Position numbers and translations under genes: made by a program. Of a stretch of 64,000 nucleotides of DNA, positions 8,474-15,682 are shown piece by piece; within the stretch, counting starts at the first letter, position 1, and each line of letters opens with the position of its first letter. The notes below the pieces were generated by a model. That model did not search any database. It saw only the letters and a list, made by a program, of their open reading frames with translations, and was not told where the DNA came from. The stretch covers positions 39,112 through 103,111 of the forward strand of contig JBAPTW010000158.1 in the NCBI GenBank assembly GCA_049282355.1. The letters run 5' to 3'. The DNA is from JAGTVB01 sp049282355. Its GTDB lineage: Bacteria; Pseudomonadota; Gammaproteobacteria; HK1.

Positions 8474-9088
8474 CTACGCAGCGAGAAACTGCTGCGCCCG
8501 ATAGAGCCCAATCAGGGTCTTGGCGTCCGTTATAGTGCCGCCTCCAGCCCAGCCCATAGCTTCCGCAAACGCGAGCCAGTGTACCTCCAAAACTTCATGA
8601 GCTTCGGTCTCGCCGACTCTCGGCGTCAATCCTTGTGCTAGGAAGAGATGAACCCGCTCTGAGAAGACGCCGGGCGAGCTCAGCATTGACCCCAAAGAAT
8701 GCCATTTCGCCGCCTGGAGCTGCGCCTCCTCGGTAAGCTCTCGCTGAGCCGCCAGAATCGGCGGCTCTCCGGCATCGAGCTTACCCGCGGGCAACTCCCA
8801 GATCCAACCATCTGCCGCATATCGGTACTGACGCAGCAGACACACCCGATCATACGCATCTAGAGCCACCACCGCGGCACCGCCTGGATGGCGAACCACC
8901 TCCAGATCGACCTGCTTGCCGTTTGGCAACGCAACGGTCTCGATGCCGACATCGATGATCGTTCCTCGATAGATAGGTAAACGTCTAATCAACGGGATCG
9001 AGCCTCTCGATCTGCATCGCTCTGCCTCACCGACGGGCGCCGCGCAGCGGGTAAGTACAGTCACTACCACTGCCATCGGCCTGTCCAT
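8474..9088 (-). CDS. ADP-ribose pyrophosphatase (Nudix hydrolase, NudF-like)
   Basis: This Nudix enzyme is predicted to cleave ADP-ribose to AMP and ribose 5-phosphate. The Nudix box reads G-x5-E-x7-REL-x-EE, from GKLDAGEPPILAAQRELTEE. The Gly usual after EEA is replaced by Gln (EEAQL). The upstream strand IYRGTIIDVGIETVALPNG and RQYRYAADGWIWELPAG are typical of the ADP-ribose subfamily. About 35 N-terminal residues before PLIRRLPIYRG are atypical and may not be translated. ATG 9088 is used, with 9076 as an alternative. It lies 80 bp downstream of the DUF3050 gene on the same strand. Confidence 0.85.
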   Translation of the reverse strand: MDRPMAVVVTVLTRCAAPVGEAERCRSRGSIPLIRRLPIYRGTIIDVGIETVALPNGKQVDLEVVRHPGGAAVVALDAYDRVCLLRQYRYAADGWIWELPAGKLDAGEPPILAAQRELTEEAQLQAAKWHSLGSMLSSPGVFSERVHLFLAQGLTPRVGETEAHEVLEVHWLAFAEAMGWAGGGTITDAKTLIGLYRAQQFLAA

Positions 9089-9169
9089 TAGCACTACCGT
9101 TCGCGGTCATGACTGACCACAGGGAGGACTGACTGATCTTCTTTCGAACCCAATAGGGAAAAGGCTCGT

Positions 9170-10000
9170 TCAAACCAAAAAAGCGCCAGAGCATGGCTGA
9201 GGAGCCACAGTGGCGGACAAACCATCCGCGCGCAAAGCAGCTCGGACTTCATCCCAAAAATGAATTCGCGCCTCGATCGATCTTTTAGCGGCCTGCTCCG
9301 ACTCCAGCACTTTCTGCAAATCCCCGGCGCACAGTTCCTCCAGCAACCGCATCGCCATCGGACCATGGCTATCGTCATCAAGATAAATGTGGCGCTTGAG
9401 GTAATGGTAAAAAGCAGGCGCCTGCGGCTCGGCAACCCCCAAATCCTTCAGGAGGGCACGAAACATGCCCGGGATCACCTGTTCCCGGCCAACAGCGAGT
9501 GCCGCAGCAACGATGTGTGTCTTACCGGTGTCGATAAACCCGAATGTCGTCGCCATGAAGCGCCGCGCTGGCCCCGGTATGGCTGCCCGCGCAAGAGCGC
9601 TTTCGATCCCCTCGATCCGCACGTGCTCCAGGAACTGCATCAACACCCCTGTATCGGCCCCAATCTCACTCATCGCTTGACAGTAAAGGTCGAAGTGGGC
9701 AACCGCTGTTGGTTGGCCGGTAGCATCCGGCAGTCCCTCATCGGATTCTTCGGCGAGCACCATCGCATTGATAAATTGACGCAGCACGGCGGGATGAGCC
9801 GTTGGCATCCAGGGAACGGAGGGCGGGGCGATATGGCCCTGAACGTACTTCACAAGTGACATGAAATCCCAAACCGCATACACGTGGTGGGCCATGAATA
9901 GGCGCAAGTCATCGAGATCCTGTACCTCGGCATAGATCGGATGACGTTCGAGCTGCTCGCGCAGGGCACCGCTGTCCCGCGGTTCAATAGGGTTAGCCAT
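9170..10000 (-). CDS. DUF3050 haem-oxygenase-fold protein
   Basis: The 276-residue protein matches the DUF3050 pattern: HPIYAEVQDLDDLRLFMAHH near the N-terminus, then VYAVWDFMSLVKYVQGHI. The family belongs to the haem-oxygenase-like all-helical fold, many of whose members are di-iron oxidases. Possible metal ligands are visible in EESDEG (about 89-94), EHVRIEGIE (about 129-137) and the C-terminal KRHIYLDDDSHG (about 206-217). That metal role is inference. No signal peptide is seen. It is divergent from cnoX across a 185-bp shared control region and precedes the Nudix gene. The substrate is unknown. Confidence 0.8.
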   Translation of the reverse strand: MANPIEPRDSGALREQLERHPIYAEVQDLDDLRLFMAHHVYAVWDFMSLVKYVQGHIAPPSVPWMPTAHPAVLRQFINAMVLAEESDEGLPDATGQPTAVAHFDLYCQAMSEIGADTGVLMQFLEHVRIEGIESALARAAIPGPARRFMATTFGFIDTGKTHIVAAALAVGREQVIPGMFRALLKDLGVAEPQAPAFYHYLKRHIYLDDDSHGPMAMRLLEELCAGDLQKVLESEQAAKRSIEARIHFWDEVRAALRADGLSATVAPQPCSGAFLV

Positions 10001-10133
10001 AGCGAAATCTCAAACTGTGCGCGGCACGCGCCCCCTCTAAAGTACCTGAGCCCGTTGCCGACGGACACACCAAAACCACGCGGTCTCTAGGCGTGAACTC
10101 TTTAAAATATTACCATAAACTGATATTTCATCC

Positions 10134-10158
10134 AGGAAGCGCAGCGCTTCCTTATAAT
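10134..10158 (+). promoter_or_regulatory. Perfect palindrome abutting a -10 box upstream of cnoX
   Basis: Positions 10134-10152 form a perfect 9-bp inverted repeat around a single A (AGGAAGCGC-A-GCGCTTCCT). It is followed at once by TATAAT (10153-10158), a consensus -10. The ATG of cnoX is about 28 bp further on. A matching -35 is not evident, which fits an activator- or repressor-controlled promoter. The palindrome could be an operator serving both cnoX and the divergent DUF3050 gene. Alternatively it could form an RNA hairpin. Confidence 0.5.
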
Positions 10159-10185
10159 TCATGCCATGGCCTTACGAACATTGGG

Positions 10186-11049
10186 ATGATGGAAAGCCAC
10201 TACATCTATGAGGGCACTGAGGAGAATTTTGCGACCCTAGTGCTCAACAATTCGAACAAAGGCCCGGTGCTGGTTAATTTCTGGGCCGAATGGGCTGGTC
10301 CTTGCCACCGTCTGTTTCCATTGCTTGCCCAACTTGCCCGCGAGTACGCCGGCAAGTTCTTGTTGGTAAATTTCAATATCGATGAACAGGCCCCCGTTGC
10401 TCAAGAGTATGGCGTTAAAAGCCTGCCGGTGGTGAAGATATTTCGGGGCGGCAAGCTCCGTGAAGAGGTGCACGGGTATCAACCTGAGGCGGAGCTGCGT
10501 CGCATCATTAACCGCTATGTGGTGCGAGCGTCTGATGAGCGTATCGGTGCTGCGATTCGACTCTACCAAAAGGGTGATGTCGATGAGAGCCTTATCCTAC
10601 TGGCGCAAGCGGCCTTAGACGATCCAGAGAACCTGCGGATTCCTGTAATATTGGGCAAGCTGCTGGTGGCTCAGCGCCGCTATGACGAGGCAGAAGCGTT
10701 GCTGCGTGGCTTGCCGCCGGAGACACGCGAACAGGGGGAAATCAGCCACCTTTTGGCCCACCTCAGCTTCATTCAGGTCGCGCAAAGGGCGTCCGACAGG
10801 GACGCTCTGGCGACACGTCTCGCCGCTGACCCTGGAGATTCACAGATCCGTTATGAATTCGCCGCTCTGGCCGTCGTGAACGATGATTACGAGACTGCCC
10901 TGGAGAACTTGCTGGAGCTCGTGCGCCGCGATCGCACATTCGGCGAAGACGCCGGCCGCAGAGGCATGCTCGCCCTCTTCGACGTGCTCAAAAATCGCAC
11001 CGATCTGGTGGAACGTTACCGCGCACGGATGTTCAGCATCCTGCATTAG
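10186..11049 (+). CDS. cnoX: Thioredoxin-TPR chaperone, CnoX/YbbN family, with altered active site
   Basis: An N-terminal thioredoxin domain (about 1-115) is joined to a TPR-like C-terminal part (about 120-287). Family members hold damaged proteins for GroEL and DnaK. The usual WCGPC site is WAGPC here, so only the second Cys (Cys40) remains. The protein therefore cannot act as a classic dithiol reductase. The SLPVVKIFRGGKLREEVHGY segment with its cis-Pro is intact. ATG 10186 or the adjacent ATG 10189 is the likely start; longer frames run back to 10093 through the promoter region. It converges on nifZ. Confidence 0.88.
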   Translation: MMESHYIYEGTEENFATLVLNNSNKGPVLVNFWAEWAGPCHRLFPLLAQLAREYAGKFLLVNFNIDEQAPVAQEYGVKSLPVVKIFRGGKLREEVHGYQPEAELRRIINRYVVRASDERIGAAIRLYQKGDVDESLILLAQAALDDPENLRIPVILGKLLVAQRRYDEAEALLRGLPPETREQGEISHLLAHLSFIQVAQRASDRDALATRLAADPGDSQIRYEFAALAVVNDDYETALENLLELVRRDRTFGEDAGRRGMLALFDVLKNRTDLVERYRARMFSILH

Positions 11050-11064
11050 AAGTCGTTTAGACAA

Positions 11065-11079
11065 AAAGCGCGCCGCTTT
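11065..11079 (-). terminator. Probable terminator of the nif transcript
   Basis: On the minus strand AAAGCG-GCG-CGCTTT forms a 6-bp hairpin running into TTTTT. It lies 6 bp beyond the nifZ stop and just after the convergent cnoX stop. The stem is short, but the position and the T-run suit a terminator of the nif operon. Confidence 0.5.
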
Positions 11080-11084
11080 GAAGG

Positions 11085-11555
11085 CTAGCTGGCAGGCAGA
11101 TCAACGGCGAACGAATAACGCATTGCCTGCAGAGCACTCTCAGGAACATGGAAAAAACGTTTACCGAAAGCCACCTGATAGGAGGCTTCTCCCTCGGCTG
11201 TCTGCACGATGTCTTGGATCTCGCCGATCGCCCCGGGTCCGGCCACGATTGCACCGCTCACGGCGAGCGAAATTCGGGTAGAGACGTGGTCACCGGACTG
11301 AAACCGAGCCAAGCGCCCCAACGCATCCGCTGCGATCAATTCCGACTCGCGGCAACCCACCACCCGACCGATCTCCAAGAAGTGCACTGAATAAACGATT
11401 TGGTCTTGGAGAAATACGCCTACGTCTCGAATATAGCCAACGCTTCCGCGTGGTGCTAAGAGCTTCCCGGTGCCAACCCCTGGGTAGGTTCCGTCGTTTC
11501 GCAGATCTCTGGTGACCCGCACTGCTTGGCCGTACTCGAAACGTGGGCGCATCAT
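11085..11555 (-). CDS. nifZ: Nitrogenase maturation protein NifZ
   Basis: NifZ assists maturation of the second P-cluster of the MoFe protein. The 156-residue product carries the NifZ repeat twice. The first copy is RPRFEYGQAVRVTRDLRNDG through YPGVGTGKLLAPRGSVGYIR and FLQDQIVYSVHFLE. The second, weaker one begins near RFQSGDHVSTRISL and contains GAIGEIQDI and YQVAFGKRFFHVPE. AGGAG lies 7 bases before the first of two adjacent ATGs. It is 20 bp downstream of nifW and last in the nif operon. Confidence 0.93.
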   Translation of the reverse strand: MMRPRFEYGQAVRVTRDLRNDGTYPGVGTGKLLAPRGSVGYIRDVGVFLQDQIVYSVHFLEIGRVVGCRESELIAADALGRLARFQSGDHVSTRISLAVSGAIVAGPGAIGEIQDIVQTAEGEASYQVAFGKRFFHVPESALQAMRYSFAVDLPAS

Positions 11556-11575
11556 TCCTTAACTCCTAATTTTGG

Positions 11576-11902
11576 CTACTTCAACAACATCTCAACAGGT
11601 ATTAGGACTACCTGCCGGCGGCCGCGCTTAAACACATCAAAGACCTTCTCTGCGCCCGGACTGGAGTGTACGAAATCCTGATAGGCTTGCTCTAGTAAGC
11701 TCCTGTAGAGCACCCGCAACGCCGCCGCATTCTCGTGACCTGACAGCGCGGCCTGCTTCAGATAGTCGTGAAAGCGCTTTAGAATGTGCAATCGGCTGAC
11801 GTCGACCACTTGGGGATCATAGGGAACGTCAAAATAATCCAAGAAGTCCTCAGCATCCGTCAATTCTGACAACTCCTGCTTCAGCTTTTCCTTCACTGTC
11901 AC
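11576..11902 (-). CDS. nifW: Nitrogenase-stabilising/protective protein NifW
   Basis: NifW binds and protects the MoFe protein from oxygen. The product has LTDAEDFLDYFDVPYDPQVV followed by VSRLHILKRFHDYL, the hallmark of the family. Length from the chosen start is 108 residues, as usual. The open frame extends to 12193, but a GTG at 11902 preceded by GGAGG with an 8-base spacer is the convincing start. The extra upstream residues overlap nifV. A 130-bp gap separates it from nifV, with no promoter I can recognise. Confidence 0.93.
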   Translation of the reverse strand: MTVKEKLKQELSELTDAEDFLDYFDVPYDPQVVDVSRLHILKRFHDYLKQAALSGHENAAALRVLYRSLLEQAYQDFVHSSPGAEKVFDVFKRGRRQVVLIPVEMLLK

Positions 11903-12032
11903 TGTCAAATCCTCCAACGTGGACTCACCGCACCCGTCAGTAAGAGCATCGAAATACTGCCAATACAGCGCTACAGAGCCACCAGCGAATCCCCCGCCGG
12001 ACTGCGTAGCTTGTCGTTTTCGGTGCCGCCTT

Positions 12033-13211
12033 TCATGCAGCGCTGTCCGCAACGCAGGGATCAATGACCGCCCTGTGGAAATTGCGTAGATCCTCCGCCG
12101 TGGGTGCCTGCTTGCGGTGTGTTGCAAACTCACGTACCCGGCTAAGCAGGAATTCGATGTGCTCGGCGCTGATAGGGATTCCCAGTGCCGCATAAGCCGA
12201 TCTCAGGGCATGGGAACCCGAGTGCTTGCCGAGAACAAGCTGGTGGCAACGCCCCACCTCCGCGGGATCCACACCCTGATAATTGCGGCGATCCTTGAGC
12301 AAGCCATCCACGTGAATGCCCGATTCGTGGCGAAATGCACCGTCTCCCACAAGGCTTTTTTGCCAGGTAAGGCGCCGACCGGACGCCCGCTCGACGAGGC
12401 GCGAAAGCACCGGGAAATGGCGTAAGTCGACGCCCGTGCTGCGCCCATAGAGGTGCTTGAGCCCTATCACCACCTCTTCAAGCGGTGCGTTACCCGCGCG
12501 CTCGCCGAGCCCGTGCACAGTTGTGTTGATGTGGCTCGCACCAGCGCGCGCGGCCGCTAGAGAATTTGCCGTAGCCAGCCCAAGATCGTCATGGGCATGC
12601 ATCTCCAGCTCACAATCCACCGCCCTGCGCAATTGCCCAATAACCTCAAATACTCCGAAGGGCTCCATGACGCCAAGGGTGTCCGCCACGCGAAGGCGCC
12701 GCGCGCCCGCCCTGCAAGCGGTCTCGGCCACCCGTAAGAGGAATGTTTGATCGGCGCGTGAAGCATCTTCGGCGCCCACCGAAACCTCTAAACCAAGATC
12801 GAGGGCGGCCGGAACGTGCTTTTCGATTGCGACCAGCACAGCAGATCGGTCACACCGCAGCTTATGATGGATCTGCTGATCGGAGACAGGAATCGACAGG
12901 TCCACCATGTGCACGCCGAGGCCGCCACACTGCTGCAGGTCCATCTCGCACATCCGGCTCCACACCAGGAGCCGCGCCTTGAGCCCAAGGGCGACGACCG
13001 CTTGAATGCCCTCTCGCTCCCTGGCGCCCATAGCCGGAATGCCAATCTCGAGCTCGGGAACACCCAGCGCATCGAGACCACTGGCGATGCTGAGCTTTTC
13101 CTCCCGAGTAAAAGCGACGCCTGCAGACTGTTCTCCGTCGCGCAGCGTGGTATCGTCGATGATCACGTTTGGCCTAGCCCTTGCCGGCGTTGCTTCATCA
13201 GTGACTGTCAC
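12033..13211 (-). CDS. nifV: Homocitrate synthase NifV
   Basis: NifV condenses acetyl-CoA and 2-oxoglutarate to homocitrate, the organic ligand of the FeMo-cofactor. The 392-residue enzyme has the DRE-TIM motif TTLRDGEQSAGVAF, the metal-binding HAHDDLGLATANSLAA and NTTVHGLGERAGNAPLEEV. The GIHVDGLL segment of the C-terminal region is also present. Translation starts at GTG 13211 with GTGGAG 8 bases upstream. NifV is favoured over LeuA or a generic homocitrate synthase because of its nif neighbours and its compact length. Confidence 0.95.
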   Translation of the reverse strand: MTVTDEATPARARPNVIIDDTTLRDGEQSAGVAFTREEKLSIASGLDALGVPELEIGIPAMGAREREGIQAVVALGLKARLLVWSRMCEMDLQQCGGLGVHMVDLSIPVSDQQIHHKLRCDRSAVLVAIEKHVPAALDLGLEVSVGAEDASRADQTFLLRVAETACRAGARRLRVADTLGVMEPFGVFEVIGQLRRAVDCELEMHAHDDLGLATANSLAAARAGASHINTTVHGLGERAGNAPLEEVVIGLKHLYGRSTGVDLRHFPVLSRLVERASGRRLTWQKSLVGDGAFRHESGIHVDGLLKDRRNYQGVDPAEVGRCHQLVLGKHSGSHALRSAYAALGIPISAEHIEFLLSRVREFATHRKQAPTAEDLRNFHRAVIDPCVADSAA

Positions 13212-13305
13212 GAAGCTTGCTCCACTGCGATCAGCTCACTCAAAAATTCAATACCGCGATAGCTCTGCTCGCCCCTTCTTCTGAGATCGCGCTCGTAAGA
13301 TTGCG

Positions 13306-13641
13306 CTAGGCCGCCGCGTTTCTGGGCCACGGCTGTGAGGCATGAGCAAGGCAGTTCTTGGGACACACCTTGGAGCAGGCCTCGCACCCGATGCAATCCA
13401 GTGGATCGTGAATGCTCATCACCATGGTGGTTTCATCGGAGAAGCCATCTTCTTCGTCGTCCAACCAATCATCGGCGTCCAAGCATTCACCACCTTCACG
13501 CTCCATCAGCTCGAAGACGTTTCGCGGACAAGACTTGTAACAACGACCACAGCCGATACAGCGCTTTTGATCTAGATCAACGACAAAGACGGGTGTCCAA
13601 GAGGCTCCCCCACGGGTAATGCCGGTGATGTGCTCATTCAT
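13306..13641 (-). CDS. fdxB: nif-specific 2[4Fe-4S] ferredoxin FdxB (ferredoxin III)
   Basis: The 111-residue ferredoxin has two cluster motifs, CIGCGRCYKSCP (Cys28, 31, 34, 38) and CIGCEACSKVCPKNC (Cys83, 86, 89, 93, 97). A long acidic insert (DADDWLDDEEDG) lies between them, which is the nif ferredoxin III layout. The N-terminal MNEHITGITRGG also fits. It probably donates electrons to FeMo-cofactor synthesis or nitrogenase. AAGGA lies 8 bases before the ATG. It sits between nifX (164 bp upstream) and nifV (94 bp downstream). Confidence 0.93.
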   Translation of the reverse strand: MNEHITGITRGGASWTPVFVVDLDQKRCIGCGRCYKSCPRNVFELMEREGGECLDADDWLDDEEDGFSDETTMVMSIHDPLDCIGCEACSKVCPKNCLAHASQPWPRNAAA

Positions 13642-13712
13642 GGCTCGATTCCTTGGCTACGCAGTACATCGTCACGCAAAATAGCCGGGGTGCGACTTAA
13701 TCTTTCTCCCAT

Positions 13713-13783
13713 GATCGTTCATCCCAAGATGGAATGTTGCACATCCCTATGCACGGCCGACGTTCCTCGAACGATGAACGATC
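13713..13783. repeat. 11-bp inverted repeat in the nifX-fdxB gap
   Basis: GATCGTTCATC at 13713-13723 is repeated in inverted orientation as GATGAACGATC at 13773-13783, with 49 bp between. This lies in the only sizeable gap of the nif operon (13642-13805), where no gene is seen. It could form a long-range stem in the nif mRNA or be a paired protein site. I see no sigma-54 promoter here. Confidence 0.5.
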
Positions 13784-13805
13784 CGCGTGATCCAGTGCTG
13801 TTCGA

Positions 13806-14291
13806 CTACTCCACCCAGCCCTCGGCTTCCATCGCATCAAAGCGTGCTTCGTCCCCCGGCTCCGCCATAGAGGGCAGGCGCTCTCGCAACATCTTGAAAT
13901 CTTCGCTGAGCGACCGCTGCAGATCCGTAACCAAAGTAGAAATCAGCGCACCGGGATTCACCAGAACGGGACGAATGCCTCTGGCAACGAGTCGACGGAT
14001 GGCAGCGGCGCCGATGACTTCGCAGTAGATCAAAGCGCATCCGTCCAGGAGTGCGATTCGAGCCGTGAGCTTTCCTTCGCCGCCATCCCGCTCCTCTTGC
14101 CCAAACTGGGCGACATACAACAGCGTTGCCTCACGCGCCAACACGCGGTAGATGGCGTAGCGCTGCGCCGTGCCAAAGTGCTGATCCACGTGCTTCATGT
14201 CCGTGGTCGCAAAGGCGGCGCGCACCGTGTGTGCTTCGGTGTTGGGCATCGGTTGGCTATCCATGATACGCATGAGACGCCGCAAGCTCAT
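13806..14291 (-). CDS. nifX: FeMo-cofactor carrier NifX
   Basis: NifX binds the FeMo-cofactor precursor (NifB-co/VK-cluster) and passes it to NifEN. The 161-residue product has the NifX/NifB-C fold. Near the N-terminus are VRAAFATTDMKHVDQHFG and AQRYAIYRV; further on are ARIALLDGCALIYCEVIGAAA and RRLVARGIRPV. The longest frame starts at 14372 inside nifN. ATG 14291 has AGGAG 7 bases upstream and is preferred. The gene overlaps the end of nifN by 35 bp, so translation is probably coupled. A 20-residue acidic tail ends in EGWVE. Confidence 0.92.
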   Translation of the reverse strand: MSLRRLMRIMDSQPMPNTEAHTVRAAFATTDMKHVDQHFGTAQRYAIYRVLAREATLLYVAQFGQEERDGGEGKLTARIALLDGCALIYCEVIGAAAIRRLVARGIRPVLVNPGALISTLVTDLQRSLSEDFKMLRERLPSMAEPGDEARFDAMEAEGWVE

Positions 14292-15681
14292 CGGCACGCT
14301 CCTGCGTTTGATATTCTGGCTTTTGCGCATACCTGGACCGGTAAGGCGCAACGCCTTGATGCCGGTGCGCATTCAGAAGGTTAGCTAACTCGAATAGCAA
14401 GAGCTGAGATCCTCGATACCCGATCACGCTGCGGCTTGCACCGCCAAACCAGTCGTACTGTGGGAAACCAGCGCGCAGCAGCGGTAACCCGAGCGTCGCC
14501 GCCGTCTGCGCCACATGAGAACTGCCGATGAGAAGCTCGGCACCGTTCGCTCGGGCCAGGGCTTCCAAATCCTCCAAATCACCCAGTTTGACCTCCGTGC
14601 TCGCGGTTCCTTCTAATACCGGCGCGTAAGTCGAGGCAACTGCCGTCACGGTGATCGCCCCAACGCTTTTCAGGAACGAGCTGAATGCATTCAGATGGTC
14701 GGGATCCAACGCCAGCGCGATGCGCCGCCCGCCCAACACGAAGTGTGTATCCAGCATGGCATCCTGAAGCTGTGAGCGATGGCGCTCCAAACGTTCCGGC
14801 ACAGTGCGCCCGCTGAGCGTGCGCAATACCATCAGTAGGCGATCGGTCGCATCGAGCCCAAACAAGTGCTCGAAGTGGTATTCCGGAACACCGGTGCGCT
14901 CTTTGAGATAGGCTGCCGCTGCATAGAGCGAGGGGCCGATCACCAGCGTCGCAACAGCGTCGCCAAGCTGCTTCAAGTAACTGACGGGCAAGCCGCCTAC
15001 CGTTGTCGAGCTAAAATCTTCCGCCGCCAGGTGGCCATCCAGAGAATCGGCCAGATCCGGTAATACCATGGCCTCAAACCCAAAAGCTTCGATCATTGCT
15101 TTCAACGCTTCCACGTCCCCAGGGCTGAGCAAAGAGCCCGCAAGCACGTTAACGCGCCAGCGGCCATTCCCGCTTGGCTTCGGCCGGTGCACGCCCATGC
15201 CCTCGGGCACCAAATTATCGATGAGCGCTTGCACCGCGCGCGCATAGCCCGATTCCAAAGAACCGGTATAGTCCGGCGTGCTAACGGGGACCACAGCAAC
15301 ATGGGCCCATTCGGGGTACTGGCAACGAAACGCTTTGACGGCTCGCTCCACATCACTTCCCTGGGTTTCTGAGAGACCAGTCGTGGGGATACCGATAAGC
15401 TCCGGTGAGGCCTTCGCGCAGAGCGTCGCTAGCCCCTCAACGACGTTGTCCTCGGCACCCATGATGGTGCTCACCTGATCCATGGCCGTGGTCTGAAGCG
15501 GCATCGGCTCGCGAAAGTGCTGGATGAGAAAAATTTTGCTAAAAGCGCTGCACCCCTGAGAGCCGTGCAACAAAGGAATCGCTCGGTGAATACCGAGGAA
15601 GGCCAGCGCCGCCCCTACGGTGGGGCTCGTTTTCAAAGGTTGTACGGTAAGCGCCTTGCTGCGACGGATGATGGTCGCCAT
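14257..15681 (-). CDS. nifN: FeMo-cofactor scaffold subunit NifN
   Basis: NifN forms the NifEN heterotetramer on which the FeMo-cofactor precursor matures. It is a paralogue of NifK. The 474-residue product keeps Cys44 in HGSQGCSAFSKIF, the same number as in Azotobacter. TTAMDQVSTIMGAEDNVVEG and GIPTTGLSETQGSD are also family features. ATG 15681 lies one base after the nifE stop. A TTG five codons upstream is possible but less likely. AGGG precedes the ATG by 6 bases. Confidence 0.96.
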   Translation of the reverse strand: MATIIRRSKALTVQPLKTSPTVGAALAFLGIHRAIPLLHGSQGCSAFSKIFLIQHFREPMPLQTTAMDQVSTIMGAEDNVVEGLATLCAKASPELIGIPTTGLSETQGSDVERAVKAFRCQYPEWAHVAVVPVSTPDYTGSLESGYARAVQALIDNLVPEGMGVHRPKPSGNGRWRVNVLAGSLLSPGDVEALKAMIEAFGFEAMVLPDLADSLDGHLAAEDFSSTTVGGLPVSYLKQLGDAVATLVIGPSLYAAAAYLKERTGVPEYHFEHLFGLDATDRLLMVLRTLSGRTVPERLERHRSQLQDAMLDTHFVLGGRRIALALDPDHLNAFSSFLKSVGAITVTAVASTYAPVLEGTASTEVKLGDLEDLEALARANGAELLIGSSHVAQTAATLGLPLLRAGFPQYDWFGGASRSVIGYRGSQLLLFELANLLNAHRHQGVAPYRSRYAQKPEYQTQERADELAASHAYHG

Positions 15682-15682
15682 G

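Noticed and set aside
13208..13396. Minus-strand frame whose TGA overlaps the nifV GTG (GTGA)
   Set aside because: After the fdxB stop it has no usable start codon or ribosome site; its only ATG lies inside fdxB. It is most likely untranslated leader.
13642..13805. Additional sigma-54 promoter or small nifX-linked gene before fdxB
   Set aside because: No TGGCAC-N5-TTGC match and no frame of useful length with a ribosome site.
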